Source of the DNA: Chryseobacterium limigenitum
GTDB lineage: Bacteria > Bacteroidota > Bacteroidia > Flavobacteriales > Weeksellaceae
Direction of reading: 5' to 3'
Length of the DNA: 64,000 bases
Assembly (NCBI RefSeq): GCF_900114875.1
Contig: NZ_FPKW01000001.1
Coordinates: 525,667 to 589,666, forward strand
Shown here piece after piece: positions 37,407 through 46,342 of the stretch (positions are counted from its first letter, which is position 1; each line of letters begins with the position of its first letter). A program made the position numbers and the translations under genes. The notes below the pieces were generated by a model, which was not told the DNA's origin, searched no databases, and worked only from the letters and a program-made list of their open reading frames with translations.

Positions 37407-38558
37407 TTATTTTACTCTAAAGTTCTGCAAATCTTCCGGTTTTTCACAGCAAACCTGCTCCATTACCTGTCTGAACTGCATTTTAAGCATTTCAATGATG
37501 TGATCACCACCTTTTTCACCTAAAGCACCGACTGCATACATAAAAGTGCGTCCCATAAAGGTAAATTCGGCACCACAGCTTAAAGCACGGGCAACATCCG
37601 GACCGGTTCTTACACCGCTGTCCATCATTATTTTGATTTGATCTTTATACTTTTCGCTAATTTCTTTCACTACGGCAATCGTAGATTCTCCAGCATCCAA
37701 TTGTCTTCCGCCGTGATTGGAAATGATCATTCCGTCAAATCCTAAACGTAGGGCTTCTGCGGCATCTTCATCAGAAGCAACACCTTTGATGACCAATTTA
37801 CCTTTCCATTTATCACGAATTGCTTTTATTCTATCAGAATTTAATCGGCCGGAAAATGTAGAGTTCATGAATTGTCCTAACTGTTTCACACCCATGTTTT
37901 TATCCATGTATTTTTCCATGGTTTTAAAACTAGGAACTCCATGTTTCAGAATTTCCAAACACCATTCCGGTCTTGCTAAAGCTTGCGAAACGTTTCGGAA
38001 GTTAATCTGAGGTGGCATTGCCAAACCATTTCTAATTTCTTTAGCTCTGTATCCAAAAGTCGGAACGTCTGCCAAAACTACGAGTACATCATATCCGGAA
38101 GCTTCACAACGGTCGAGAATATCGTCACGTAGCCATTCTTCTTTCGGATGATATAATTGATACCAGGCTTTCCCTTCCGTTAATTCTGCAATTCTTTCAA
38201 TACTGCTGGTTGTTACCGTACTTAAAATAAAAGGAATATTGTGCTTAAAGGCTGCTTTTGCTAAAATTTCGGGAGCATTTGGCCACATTAATCCCTGTAA
38301 ACCAACCGGAGAGATTCCAAATGGTGCGGAATATTTTACGCCGAATAATTCAGTTTCCATATTGGCTTCCGCATAATTATTGTTCAGATATTGCGGACGA
38401 AGCAGAACTTCTCTCAGTTCGCTTGTATTTCTGTCTCTGTTAATATTTTCATTACAACCACCATCTAAATATTCAAAAGCGAAACGGGGCATCTTTTTCT
38501 TAGCTCTTTCGATCAACAATTCAAGCGAAGCATAACGGGTATCAAATGGAAATGCCAT
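37407..38558 (-). CDS. lldD: FMN-dependent alpha-hydroxy acid (L-lactate) dehydrogenase
   Basis: A 383-residue FMN-dependent alpha-hydroxy acid dehydrogenase/oxidase. The active-site His is in SNHGGRQLD, the FMN phosphate site is GVRTGPDVARAL with GRTFMYA, and the N-terminal substrate loop is FEYLDGGCNEN. It would oxidise L-lactate to pyruvate. It starts 3 bases after the kinase stop, so it belongs to the rhamnose operon. There it completes the route from rhamnose: lactaldehyde to lactate by the aldolase/dehydrogenase fusion, then lactate to pyruvate. Other 2-hydroxy acids are possible substrates. Confidence 0.83.
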   Translation of the reverse strand: MAFPFDTRYASLELLIERAKKKMPRFAFEYLDGGCNENINRDRNTSELREVLLRPQYLNNNYAEANMETELFGVKYSAPFGISPVGLQGLMWPNAPEILAKAAFKHNIPFILSTVTTSSIERIAELTEGKAWYQLYHPKEEWLRDDILDRCEASGYDVLVVLADVPTFGYRAKEIRNGLAMPPQINFRNVSQALARPEWCLEILKHGVPSFKTMEKYMDKNMGVKQLGQFMNSTFSGRLNSDRIKAIRDKWKGKLVIKGVASDEDAAEALRLGFDGMIISNHGGRQLDAGESTIAVVKEISEKYKDQIKIMMDSGVRTGPDVARALSCGAEFTFMGRTFMYAVGALGEKGGDHIIEMLKMQFRQVMEQVCCEKPEDLQNFRVK

Positions 38559-38561
38559 AAT

Positions 38562-39947
38562 TTATAAATTAAGAATTAAAGGTTGAAGCACTTTCATCTG
38601 ATAATGCTGTTGTAAAAAAGTTTCATCTATTTTTTTGTTGGAAATAACCATCGAAGCTCCCAATGCTGAACCCAACGGAGAATGAGTAGACATCACATTA
38701 TAATGCTGGAAATGATGAGACATCAATTTCATAAAAACGTCATTATCTGTAAATCCGCCGTCGATGTAAATGTTTTCAATTTCTGAGTTTCCGATTGCGT
38801 TTGTAATCGTATGAATCTGTAAATCCATCAATTCTATCATTAATTGATGATACGCTTCTTCAAAAGTTGCAAATGAATTTAAATCTGTTGCAGTAATCAT
38901 TTTTCGTTTCAAAATAATTCCTTCAAAACGAAAATAAATATTCTTATTTTTCATTAAACGCAGATACAAATCCTGATCAAACTGTACTTCTCTATGGAAA
39001 CCATACTCTTTTCCATAATAATCACACAATTTTTCAACCTGAATTTTATATTCATTTCCCATAAAGAAACGGGATGCTTTTACGCGTTTACCATCGATAC
39101 GCATGTAATTCAGGCAATTGTTTTCTATATCTTCATCGGTAAGACTTTCATCATTAAAAGGATTGAGAGAAATACTCCAAGTCCCAGTTGAAAGCAATAA
39201 AAACGGTTCTTTTTTACTTAAAATATAAGGTAACAACGCTGAAGAACTATCGTGAATTCCGACGCCAATTTTTATTTTTTTGTTTTTGTAAGAGGTATTG
39301 ATACTTGCTGAAGTTGGCACAATTGGTCCTAATAAAGCATCGATTCCTTCCTCATACACCCAATCATGGTAATCAGCTTTGTCATAATCCCACAAATTGG
39401 TGTGACAGCCAATTGACGTGAATTCCGAAACACAGATTCCGGTAAACAGATACGACAAATACTGAGGTAAATGAAGACTGTAACGGATCTTTTTGAATAT
39501 TTCCGGATGCTTATATTTCAACCAAAATAATTGCAGACCTGAGTTTAACATTCCCGATTGAGGTGATGCTGTCTCGCGGGCAATTTTCAGCTTGCTTCCA
39601 TGTTTTTCGTAAAATAAATCAAGAATTTCCTGATCCATCGGTTTGGTATAATTGTACAAAGGAGTCAGGATATTTCCTTTGTGATCCAAATGCACAAAAC
39701 TCGCTCCGTAAGTGGAAAAATTGATCGCTTTTACCTCATATTTCTCATCTTCAAGAATGGCATTGAAATTATCTTTAATCCAGTTTTGCAATGCAGAAAG
39801 ATCTTCGGTAGGATAACCATCTTCATCTGTTGTGAGGGGTAATTCCGTATATTCACGAACAACCTCTTTATAATTTTTATCAAATAAAAAGAACTTTTTA
39901 TTGGTTTTTCCAATATCAAATACTATTGTTACTTTTTTTTTGGACAT
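38562..39947 (-). CDS. FGGY-family carbohydrate kinase, probable L-rhamnulokinase
   Basis: A 461-residue FGGY kinase with the N-terminal phosphate motif FDIGKTNKK, substrate region FSTYGASFVHLD, GVGIHDSSSAL and LLSTGTWSIS for the ATP fold, and IDGGFTDN near the adenosine site. In context it should phosphorylate L-rhamnulose from the isomerase to give the aldolase substrate. Sequence alone does not separate rhamnulokinase from fuculokinase-like enzymes. It forms a two-gene unit with the lactate dehydrogenase. Confidence 0.8.
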   Translation of the reverse strand: MSKKKVTIVFDIGKTNKKFFLFDKNYKEVVREYTELPLTTDEDGYPTEDLSALQNWIKDNFNAILEDEKYEVKAINFSTYGASFVHLDHKGNILTPLYNYTKPMDQEILDLFYEKHGSKLKIARETASPQSGMLNSGLQLFWLKYKHPEIFKKIRYSLHLPQYLSYLFTGICVSEFTSIGCHTNLWDYDKADYHDWVYEEGIDALLGPIVPTSASINTSYKNKKIKIGVGIHDSSSALLPYILSKKEPFLLLSTGTWSISLNPFNDESLTDEDIENNCLNYMRIDGKRVKASRFFMGNEYKIQVEKLCDYYGKEYGFHREVQFDQDLYLRLMKNKNIYFRFEGIILKRKMITATDLNSFATFEEAYHQLMIELMDLQIHTITNAIGNSEIENIYIDGGFTDNDVFMKLMSHHFQHYNVMSTHSPLGSALGASMVISNKKIDETFLQQHYQMKVLQPLILNL

Positions 39948-40365
39948 TCTTGTGATGAATTAATTTTTGTTTTTATCATTACGAGGGCTTTTAAAAATAA
40001 ATAGTTCAAATATTTTCACTAATAACACTAATATGTTTTAATTAAAATTTTAATTTTAAACGCAAAGTTCGCAAAGATTTTATTTAAAATACTTTATGCT
40101 TTTAAGTTCGCAAAGGCGTTTCACTTAATGAAGAACACAAAGAATAAATTATATTTTTTATTTGTTTAAATATTATTTTTTGAACCATTAAGGAGTGTTC
40201 AGATAGTAAGATGCATTAAGAAAAAAATCCACTAATTTCTTATGCAGCAATGCCTAAAACCCTACTCATCTAAACACTTTCAACCTTAATGATAAAAAAT
40301 AAGGATACATATAATAAAAACTTTCGATTGCACTCAAAAGTTAAAACTATCAATTTTAAATAGGA
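39948..40365. other. AT-rich intergenic region with CGCAAAG repeats
   Basis: A 418-base gap between the isomerase and kinase genes. It holds TTCGCAAAG-type repeats at about 40060-40120 (CGCAAAGTTCGCAAAG, then AAGTTCGCAAAGGCG) like those near 37065. The kinase promoter must be at its left end, but I see no clear -7 element or palindrome. No RNA or coding gene is evident. Confidence 0.5.
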
Positions 40366-41646
40366 CTATAATCCGGTTGCCTTAACATTTAGACCTCTTT
40401 CGGTAATTAAATTTTCTCTTACTTTTAAATTTCTGTAAGCCGAAATCGGGTCAAGCGCTGCACCTGTCTGCAATCTTGCAGCTCTTAATAACGGACGAAC
40501 ATCGGTTCTGTATGCATTCTGCAAAATATCCTGCGCACCAACGACATCATTGCTTAATTGTGCTGTTTTTAAGGCTTCCTGATCTACCAAAAGAGCCTGA
40601 GCATAAGCAATTAAAATAGCTTCCAAAGACTGTAATAAATCTTCCAACGGGTCTTTGATGTTGTGACTTGCATCGATCATCCAAGCCGGATAAGGGTTGT
40701 TAGGATTGTTTTCCATACCATACACCAATTCATTGAAAATCAAGAACAAGGCATAAGGCTTGATAGAACCAACCGTCAAATCATCATCTCCATATTTGCT
40801 GTCGTTGAAGTGGAACCCTCCTAATTTTCCTTTATACATTAAAGTTGCAACGATCTGCTCAATATTCGTATTCGGCAAGTGGTGACCTAAATCTACCAAC
40901 GTATAAGCTCTTTCACCACAAGCATTTGCTAACATAAATGAAGTTCCCCAATCCTGAATTGTTGTTGAATAGAAATTCGGTTCGTAAGGTTTATATTCGA
41001 TGAAAAGTTTCCAGTCTTCAGGCATTCCTGCGTAGATTTCTTTTAAGCTTTTTTCAGTGTTTGATAAAGCCGTCTGGAAATTCAACTGTCCCGGAAAGCT
41101 TGCTCCGTCCGCCAACCAAACGGTTAAGCTTTTTGAACCTAATTCTTTTCCGATTCTGATTACTTCTTTGTTGTGTTCCACCGCATAAGCTCTTGAATCT
41201 TCATTTACAGCGTTCAAAGAACCGAATTTGTAAGACTGTTTCGCTCCCGGCTGATCCTGAAACGTGTTGGAATTCATCGCATCAAAAATCAGTCCGTGAG
41301 AAGCTGCTTTTTCTTTTATTGCTGTTACATCACTCGGAATATCCCATGGAATATGCAAAGAAATTGCTCCTGCAGAATGCGTTAAAGCATGAAGCAATCC
41401 AATATCATCTAATTTTTGTTCTAAAGAAGAAGGTTCGCCACCGTAAGAAAATCTTCCGAAACGGGTTCCTCCAGCTCCTAAAGCCCAACTCGGAATCGCT
41501 ATCTGGAAATCTGAAATTTTGTTGACGATTTCAGCAATGTTTGCTCCTGATTTTGTTAATTTATTTTGTAGGAAATCTAAATCTGTAGTAAAATTTTCAA
41601 TTTCGCTTTTATTGTATTGTTCAATGATATCTTTTCCTATAATCAT
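40366..41646 (-). CDS. rhaI: L-rhamnose isomerase, RhaI type
   Basis: A 426-residue xylose-isomerase-fold enzyme closely following the RhaI type known from Pseudomonas stutzeri rather than enteric RhaA. Shared landmarks include PSWALGAGGTRFGRF, SLHIPWD, FDAMNSNTFQDQPG, LVDLGHHLPNTNIEQIVA and GGFHFNDSKYGDDDL. The last two supply the metal-binding Asp and His residues. It converts L-rhamnose to L-rhamnulose. It lies between the aldolase fusion and the kinase on the same strand, giving the first three cytoplasmic steps of rhamnose catabolism together. Confidence 0.9.
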   Translation of the reverse strand: MIIGKDIIEQYNKSEIENFTTDLDFLQNKLTKSGANIAEIVNKISDFQIAIPSWALGAGGTRFGRFSYGGEPSSLEQKLDDIGLLHALTHSAGAISLHIPWDIPSDVTAIKEKAASHGLIFDAMNSNTFQDQPGAKQSYKFGSLNAVNEDSRAYAVEHNKEVIRIGKELGSKSLTVWLADGASFPGQLNFQTALSNTEKSLKEIYAGMPEDWKLFIEYKPYEPNFYSTTIQDWGTSFMLANACGERAYTLVDLGHHLPNTNIEQIVATLMYKGKLGGFHFNDSKYGDDDLTVGSIKPYALFLIFNELVYGMENNPNNPYPAWMIDASHNIKDPLEDLLQSLEAILIAYAQALLVDQEALKTAQLSNDVVGAQDILQNAYRTDVRPLLRAARLQTGAALDPISAYRNLKVRENLITERGLNVKATGL

Positions 41647-41877
41647 GATTTGATTTTAATTTGATTATGCCAATTCATATGGCGTAAAAAATTATGTTTT
41701 ATTATTTCATAAGATTTTACCGAATATTGTTCCGTTGTTCACAGGGTTTCACCCTATGCTATTGATATGTCGCCACTTCGTGGCTCTCTATGTAGAAAAT
41801 TTAATCTTATTAATTGAAAGCTTAACAGAAATATTAAGCCTCCAATTTAATAATAATTCTTTTTCCGTATTAAAATT

Positions 41878-43980
41878 TTACCTTGGAAATGCATTTGCCA
41901 TTCCTCCGTCTACATTGATGATGTTTCCTGTTGTTTTATCTAAAATAGCAACACAAGCGAAAACACCGTTAGCGATGTCTTCAGGAAGAATAATTTCGTT
42001 TAATAAGTTTCTTTTCGCGTAAAATGCAGGGAGTTCTTCAACAGAAATTCCGTTTGCTTTCGCACGACCTTCTGCCCAAGCTCCTTCCCAAATTTTGCTT
42101 CCTACGATGACTCCATCAGGATTTACAACATTAACACGGATCTTATCTGCTGCCAATTCCGCTGCCAATAATCTTGTCATGTGTTGTTGAGCTGCTTTTG
42201 CAGTTCCGTACGCCACATTATTTGGACCGGCAACCAAGCCGTTTTTACTTGCAATGTTTACAATATCACCACCAAGACCTTGCTTTTTAATGATTTCCAC
42301 CCCATTTTTCGCCATTAAAAACTGTCCTTTTACCAAAACATTTTCTAATAGATCCCAGTCTTTTGTTGTTGTATCTTCCAAAGATTTAGAAATAGCCAAA
42401 CCTGCGGAATGGATGATAATATCTACTCCACCAAATGCTAAAACCGCTTCTTTAAAAGCATTAACAATCGCTTCTTCGCTGGTTACATCACAAGTAACGG
42501 CAACCGCCTGATCTTTGCTGTATTTTGCTGTAACAGACTCTACAGCTTCCTGATTAAGATCTGTGAAAACAACGACTGCACCTTCCTGAACCATTTTATC
42601 AGCAATCGCCTGTCCGATTCCGCCACCTGCTCCTGTTACGACAGCGATTTTTCTTGAAAGCGGTTTTTCTTTAGGCATTCTTTGCAATTTTGCTTCTTCA
42701 AGCAACCAATATTCGATGTCGAAAGCTTCCTGTCTTGGTAATGATGTGTATTCAGAAATAGCTTCTGCTCCGCGCATCACGTTGATTGCATTCACATAAA
42801 ATTCACTGGCAACACGAGCCGTTTGCTTATCTTTTGAGAAACTGAACATTCCAACACCCGGATAAATGATGATTACCGGATTCGGATCACGCATTGCGGG
42901 GCTGTTTGGATGTTTACAAGTTTCGTAGTATTCTTTATATTCTTGTCTGTATTGTTCGAAAAGAGGATTTAATTTATCTAAAATAGCTTTAGAATCAGTT
43001 AAATCTTCATTTTTATCTAAGGTCAACACTAAAGGCTGAATCTTTGTTCTTAAAAAGTGATCCGGACAAGATGTTCCCAATGGTGCCAAACGCTCAAGAT
43101 CATTACTGTTGATGTATTCTAAAACTACATCGCTATCAGTAAAATGACCAACCATTCTGTTTTCAGATGATGCTAAACCTCTCAATAAAGGCATCAATTG
43201 AGCTGCTTTATTTTTACGTTCTTCAGCAGGTAAAGATTCCACTTTTTGACCGCCAAAAACCTGTCCGTTTTCTTCTATTTTTTTAGCAATATATTCAGAA
43301 GCCATTTCAATTACTTCTAAACTATTGATGTAAGATTCATAAGAAGTATCACCCCAAGTAAATAATCCGTGGCTTCCTAAAACGATTCCTCTGATTCCAG
43401 GATTATCATTTAAACATTTTTCTAATTGTAATCCCAAATCAAAACCAGGACGCTGCCATGGAACCCAGCCCATTGTATCTCCCCAGATTTCTTTGGTAAT
43501 CACTTCACTGTCTTTTGCTGCAGCTACTGCAATTAAAGCATCCGGATGAAGGTGATCGATATGTTTGAATGGAAGTAAACCATGTAAAGGCGTATCAATA
43601 GAAGGCGCTTTGCTGTCCAGATCAAAAATACAGTGATTGAACAAGCCTACCATTCTGTCTTCATCTTCTAACCCTTGGTAAACATTTTTTAAGTTTCTTA
43701 ATCTTTCTGTGTATAATCCGGCGATTCCTTTTCTGGTCAAAGTTCCGATGTCTCCACCTGAACCTTTTACCCACATTACCTCAACCTCTTCGTTGGTTAA
43801 TGGGTCTTTTTCAAGCGTTTTGCAACTGGTATTGCCTCCTCCATAGTTTGTGATTCTTAAATCTGCCCCTAATATGTTTGAGCGGTATAAAAATAAAGCA
43901 ACCTGATCATCTCCTAAAGCTGCCGCCTTATTTTCATCCCATAAATAGTCTACGTATTTGAATGTTTTTACTTTTTCCAT
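41878..43980 (-). CDS. Bifunctional rhamnulose-1-phosphate aldolase / lactaldehyde dehydrogenase (RhaEW type)
   Basis: A 700-residue fusion. Residues 1-420 form a class II aldolase/adducin domain (GGGNTSCKT, VKGSGGDIG, GLLPFKHIDHLHPDALIA supplying metal-binding His residues, GSHGLFTWG). Residues 435-700 form a short-chain dehydrogenase (VTGAGGGIGQAI, NIASKNGLVAG, YGTAKAA with catalytic Tyr and Lys). This matches the RhaE-RhaW fusion proposed for rhamnose catabolism: cleavage to DHAP and L-lactaldehyde, then oxidation to lactate. The gene has its own promoter with the GCAGGATA-type box. Confidence 0.87.
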   Translation of the reverse strand: MEKVKTFKYVDYLWDENKAAALGDDQVALFLYRSNILGADLRITNYGGGNTSCKTLEKDPLTNEEVEVMWVKGSGGDIGTLTRKGIAGLYTERLRNLKNVYQGLEDEDRMVGLFNHCIFDLDSKAPSIDTPLHGLLPFKHIDHLHPDALIAVAAAKDSEVITKEIWGDTMGWVPWQRPGFDLGLQLEKCLNDNPGIRGIVLGSHGLFTWGDTSYESYINSLEVIEMASEYIAKKIEENGQVFGGQKVESLPAEERKNKAAQLMPLLRGLASSENRMVGHFTDSDVVLEYINSNDLERLAPLGTSCPDHFLRTKIQPLVLTLDKNEDLTDSKAILDKLNPLFEQYRQEYKEYYETCKHPNSPAMRDPNPVIIIYPGVGMFSFSKDKQTARVASEFYVNAINVMRGAEAISEYTSLPRQEAFDIEYWLLEEAKLQRMPKEKPLSRKIAVVTGAGGGIGQAIADKMVQEGAVVVFTDLNQEAVESVTAKYSKDQAVAVTCDVTSEEAIVNAFKEAVLAFGGVDIIIHSAGLAISKSLEDTTTKDWDLLENVLVKGQFLMAKNGVEIIKKQGLGGDIVNIASKNGLVAGPNNVAYGTAKAAQQHMTRLLAAELAADKIRVNVVNPDGVIVGSKIWEGAWAEGRAKANGISVEELPAFYAKRNLLNEIILPEDIANGVFACVAILDKTTGNIINVDGGMANAFPR

Positions 43981-44009
43981 TGTTTGTCTTATATTTCTAA
44001 ATTGTAACC

Positions 44010-44055
44010 CAAAAGTAGATTGTTATATTTTTTTCAGTATCCCGTACTATACTGC
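44010..44055 (-). promoter_or_regulatory. GCAGGATA-type box and promoter of the aldolase fusion
   Basis: On the - strand a 21-bp box (44055 to 44035) reads GCAGTATAGTA then CGGGATACTG. After 17 bases comes TACTTTTG (44017 to 44010), an exact -7 element, 29 bases before the ATG at 43980. The same box, spacing and -7 position occur ahead of susC and, more weakly, both GH28 genes. A box just upstream of the -33 region suggests an activator. Confidence 0.6.
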
Positions 44056-44254
44056 TAAACGCTTTATTTAAAGATAATTTAACGTTTGAATCTTTATTAA
44101 ATCAATTCATTTATACAGCAATCTAATTGAGTTTATTTATGATTAATATTTTGTGATAGGTTTTTGTTTAAAAATTTAACTATTAAGAAAATTTGTGCTG
44201 ATTTTTCAATCAAAATTTTCTCAATGTTTAAAATAAGTTTCAATTGGTTATTAA

Positions 44255-46324
44255 TTAATACCCCGGAAGTTGCGTAAGATTTGGATTATCAACTAAAGGA
44301 TGTCCTGCCGACTGCGCTGCAAACGGAAGTAATTCTGTTTTGTTTGGTACGAATCCGTAGAAAAGACCGTCACCACCACCTTCGATCCAGTTTGGATATG
44401 TACCACCGTTTTCAGCAGAACCTGTTGGTTTGGTATAAATAATGGCTCCGATCTGAAGTGCATTAAATCCTAAAGTAAATCCTACAGCTTTTCTCGCATT
44501 ACCATTAAAGGTACTTGTGTAAGCCTGGAACATATTAGTAGGATACCATTTGTCGCCCGTTGCTACTGTTTGTCCATGTGCTGTAACTATAGCAGCCAAA
44601 GCTGTCTGATATGCCTGTAGAGCAGCAGCAGTGCCGTTTACAGGAACATTAGTAGCTGTTGCAATTTCTGCAGAATTTGTTAAATCAATATATTTAAGTG
44701 CCAAAAACGGATCTCCATAAACCTGTGCATTCTTTTCAAACTTATAAAGACGCAACGCAGGTGTATTTGCATATTGTCCGGTACGATCCGACAAGTTTTT
44801 CATTGCCTGTCTTGTTGCATTAATTTCACTGGCAATACGATTCATACGAATTAAATCTGTACGAAGGTTAAATTCTCCCGCAAACTCCCATTTACGTTCC
44901 TGAACAATGGCAGTTTCAAATGCCTGCTGACCGCTTGGTATCGCTAATGAGCCTATTCCGGCACGATTTCTTACCTGTTGTAAAGCTGCTGTAGCCTGAG
45001 CGGTAGGGCCTCCGTTTAAATAATTTTGAGTTTCTGCATACATTAATAAAACATCAGCATATCTTAGAATAGGAATGTTAAGATTACGTGCATCAGCCGC
45101 CTGAGGTGCCACACACCATCCCAATCTGAATTTACCTGACATGATACAAGAGAATGTAGTTCCTGCATTTACCCAAGTATCTGTAGCAGCTCCTGCATTT
45201 AAGAAATAGATACTGTAAGAAGTACAAGAAACATCTCTACGCGTATCACCTTGATTAAAAGACAGATAATAAGTAGGTAATATAAACTGTAGTGCTTTTC
45301 TGGAACCATAAGTCCCTCCACGAGAGCCTTCATTGGCATAAACACCAAAGCCTGAGTTGGTATTGGGTCCGTATTCAGCGATGTGCCAAAGCATTTCGGG
45401 ATTTGTTACTGCAAATTTTCTTTGATCAAAATTGAACCATAAAGCTTCAAAACCACTTTTCCCTCCCTGAGCCTGTACTAAACTGGCAGTACCGCCATTG
45501 ATTACAGCCGCAGCTGCGTTATCTGCAATTTGATATAACTGTTGAACTCTTGAATTATCATTTCTACGAGACATTGTACCGGCAGCTCCGGTATTAAGAT
45601 CCCATCTTAAAGAATAACCTGCTGCATACAAAGCAATTCTTGCTAACATACCATTGCCTGCTGCTTTTGTTAAACGCTCAGTTGTAGTTCCTGTAGCCGG
45701 CAAATCATTTACAGATTCCTGCATATCAGCAATAATACGATCGTAGATTATATCTCGGGAAGTACGTTTTGGATATAAAGTACTTGGATCGTTAGGATCT
45801 GCATCTTCCAAAGGTATCCAGACCGCAGGAACATCTCCATAAACCCTGATTAAATTATGGTAACAAAATGCACGAATAACTTTTACTTCTGCTATCAGAG
45901 CATTACGCTTCGCGCTTGGCGCCATCAAACCTAATCTTGTGATCGCAATATTGGTTTTTTCTATGCTAGAATACATTGCCGCATAAATACCTGTAACTGT
46001 GTTAGGAGTGTATGCATCATATTGATAGTTACAAATATTGTATTTAGAATTATTCGTAGAACCATCTTCAGAAGAGTGAGTCACTGTGTCTCCTGCTCCA
46101 AGCTGATAATACATTTCTGTAGGAACCAAATTTCTGTAACAGCCCTGAACAAACAAATCTGCGGTATCTAAATTTTCAAAAACCGTATTTGTATCCGTTA
46201 CATTATAGGCTGGCTGATCCAAAAAATCAGCACTACATGAATTGATGAACAGTCCGGCAATTACAAAAGATGGAAGTATGATTATTTTTTTTATTGATCT
46301 ATATGTGTTAGATATGTTTTTCAT
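44255..46324 (-). CDS. SusD-like outer-membrane glycan-binding lipoprotein
   Basis: A 689-residue RagB/SusD protein with a lipoprotein signal (GLFINSC, lipidated Cys about 30) and TPR-like helices (ETAIVQERKWEFAGEFNLRT, the usual SusD RWEF-type signature). It binds polysaccharide at the cell surface and caps the SusC channel. It starts 18 bases after the SusC stop. In this locus the ligand is probably rhamnogalacturonan-I fragments. Confidence 0.92.
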   Translation of the reverse strand: MKNISNTYRSIKKIIILPSFVIAGLFINSCSADFLDQPAYNVTDTNTVFENLDTADLFVQGCYRNLVPTEMYYQLGAGDTVTHSSEDGSTNNSKYNICNYQYDAYTPNTVTGIYAAMYSSIEKTNIAITRLGLMAPSAKRNALIAEVKVIRAFCYHNLIRVYGDVPAVWIPLEDADPNDPSTLYPKRTSRDIIYDRIIADMQESVNDLPATGTTTERLTKAAGNGMLARIALYAAGYSLRWDLNTGAAGTMSRRNDNSRVQQLYQIADNAAAAVINGGTASLVQAQGGKSGFEALWFNFDQRKFAVTNPEMLWHIAEYGPNTNSGFGVYANEGSRGGTYGSRKALQFILPTYYLSFNQGDTRRDVSCTSYSIYFLNAGAATDTWVNAGTTFSCIMSGKFRLGWCVAPQAADARNLNIPILRYADVLLMYAETQNYLNGGPTAQATAALQQVRNRAGIGSLAIPSGQQAFETAIVQERKWEFAGEFNLRTDLIRMNRIASEINATRQAMKNLSDRTGQYANTPALRLYKFEKNAQVYGDPFLALKYIDLTNSAEIATATNVPVNGTAAALQAYQTALAAIVTAHGQTVATGDKWYPTNMFQAYTSTFNGNARKAVGFTLGFNALQIGAIIYTKPTGSAENGGTYPNWIEGGGDGLFYGFVPNKTELLPFAAQSAGHPLVDNPNLTQLPGY

Positions 46325-46342
46325 GATCTAAATATTTAAATA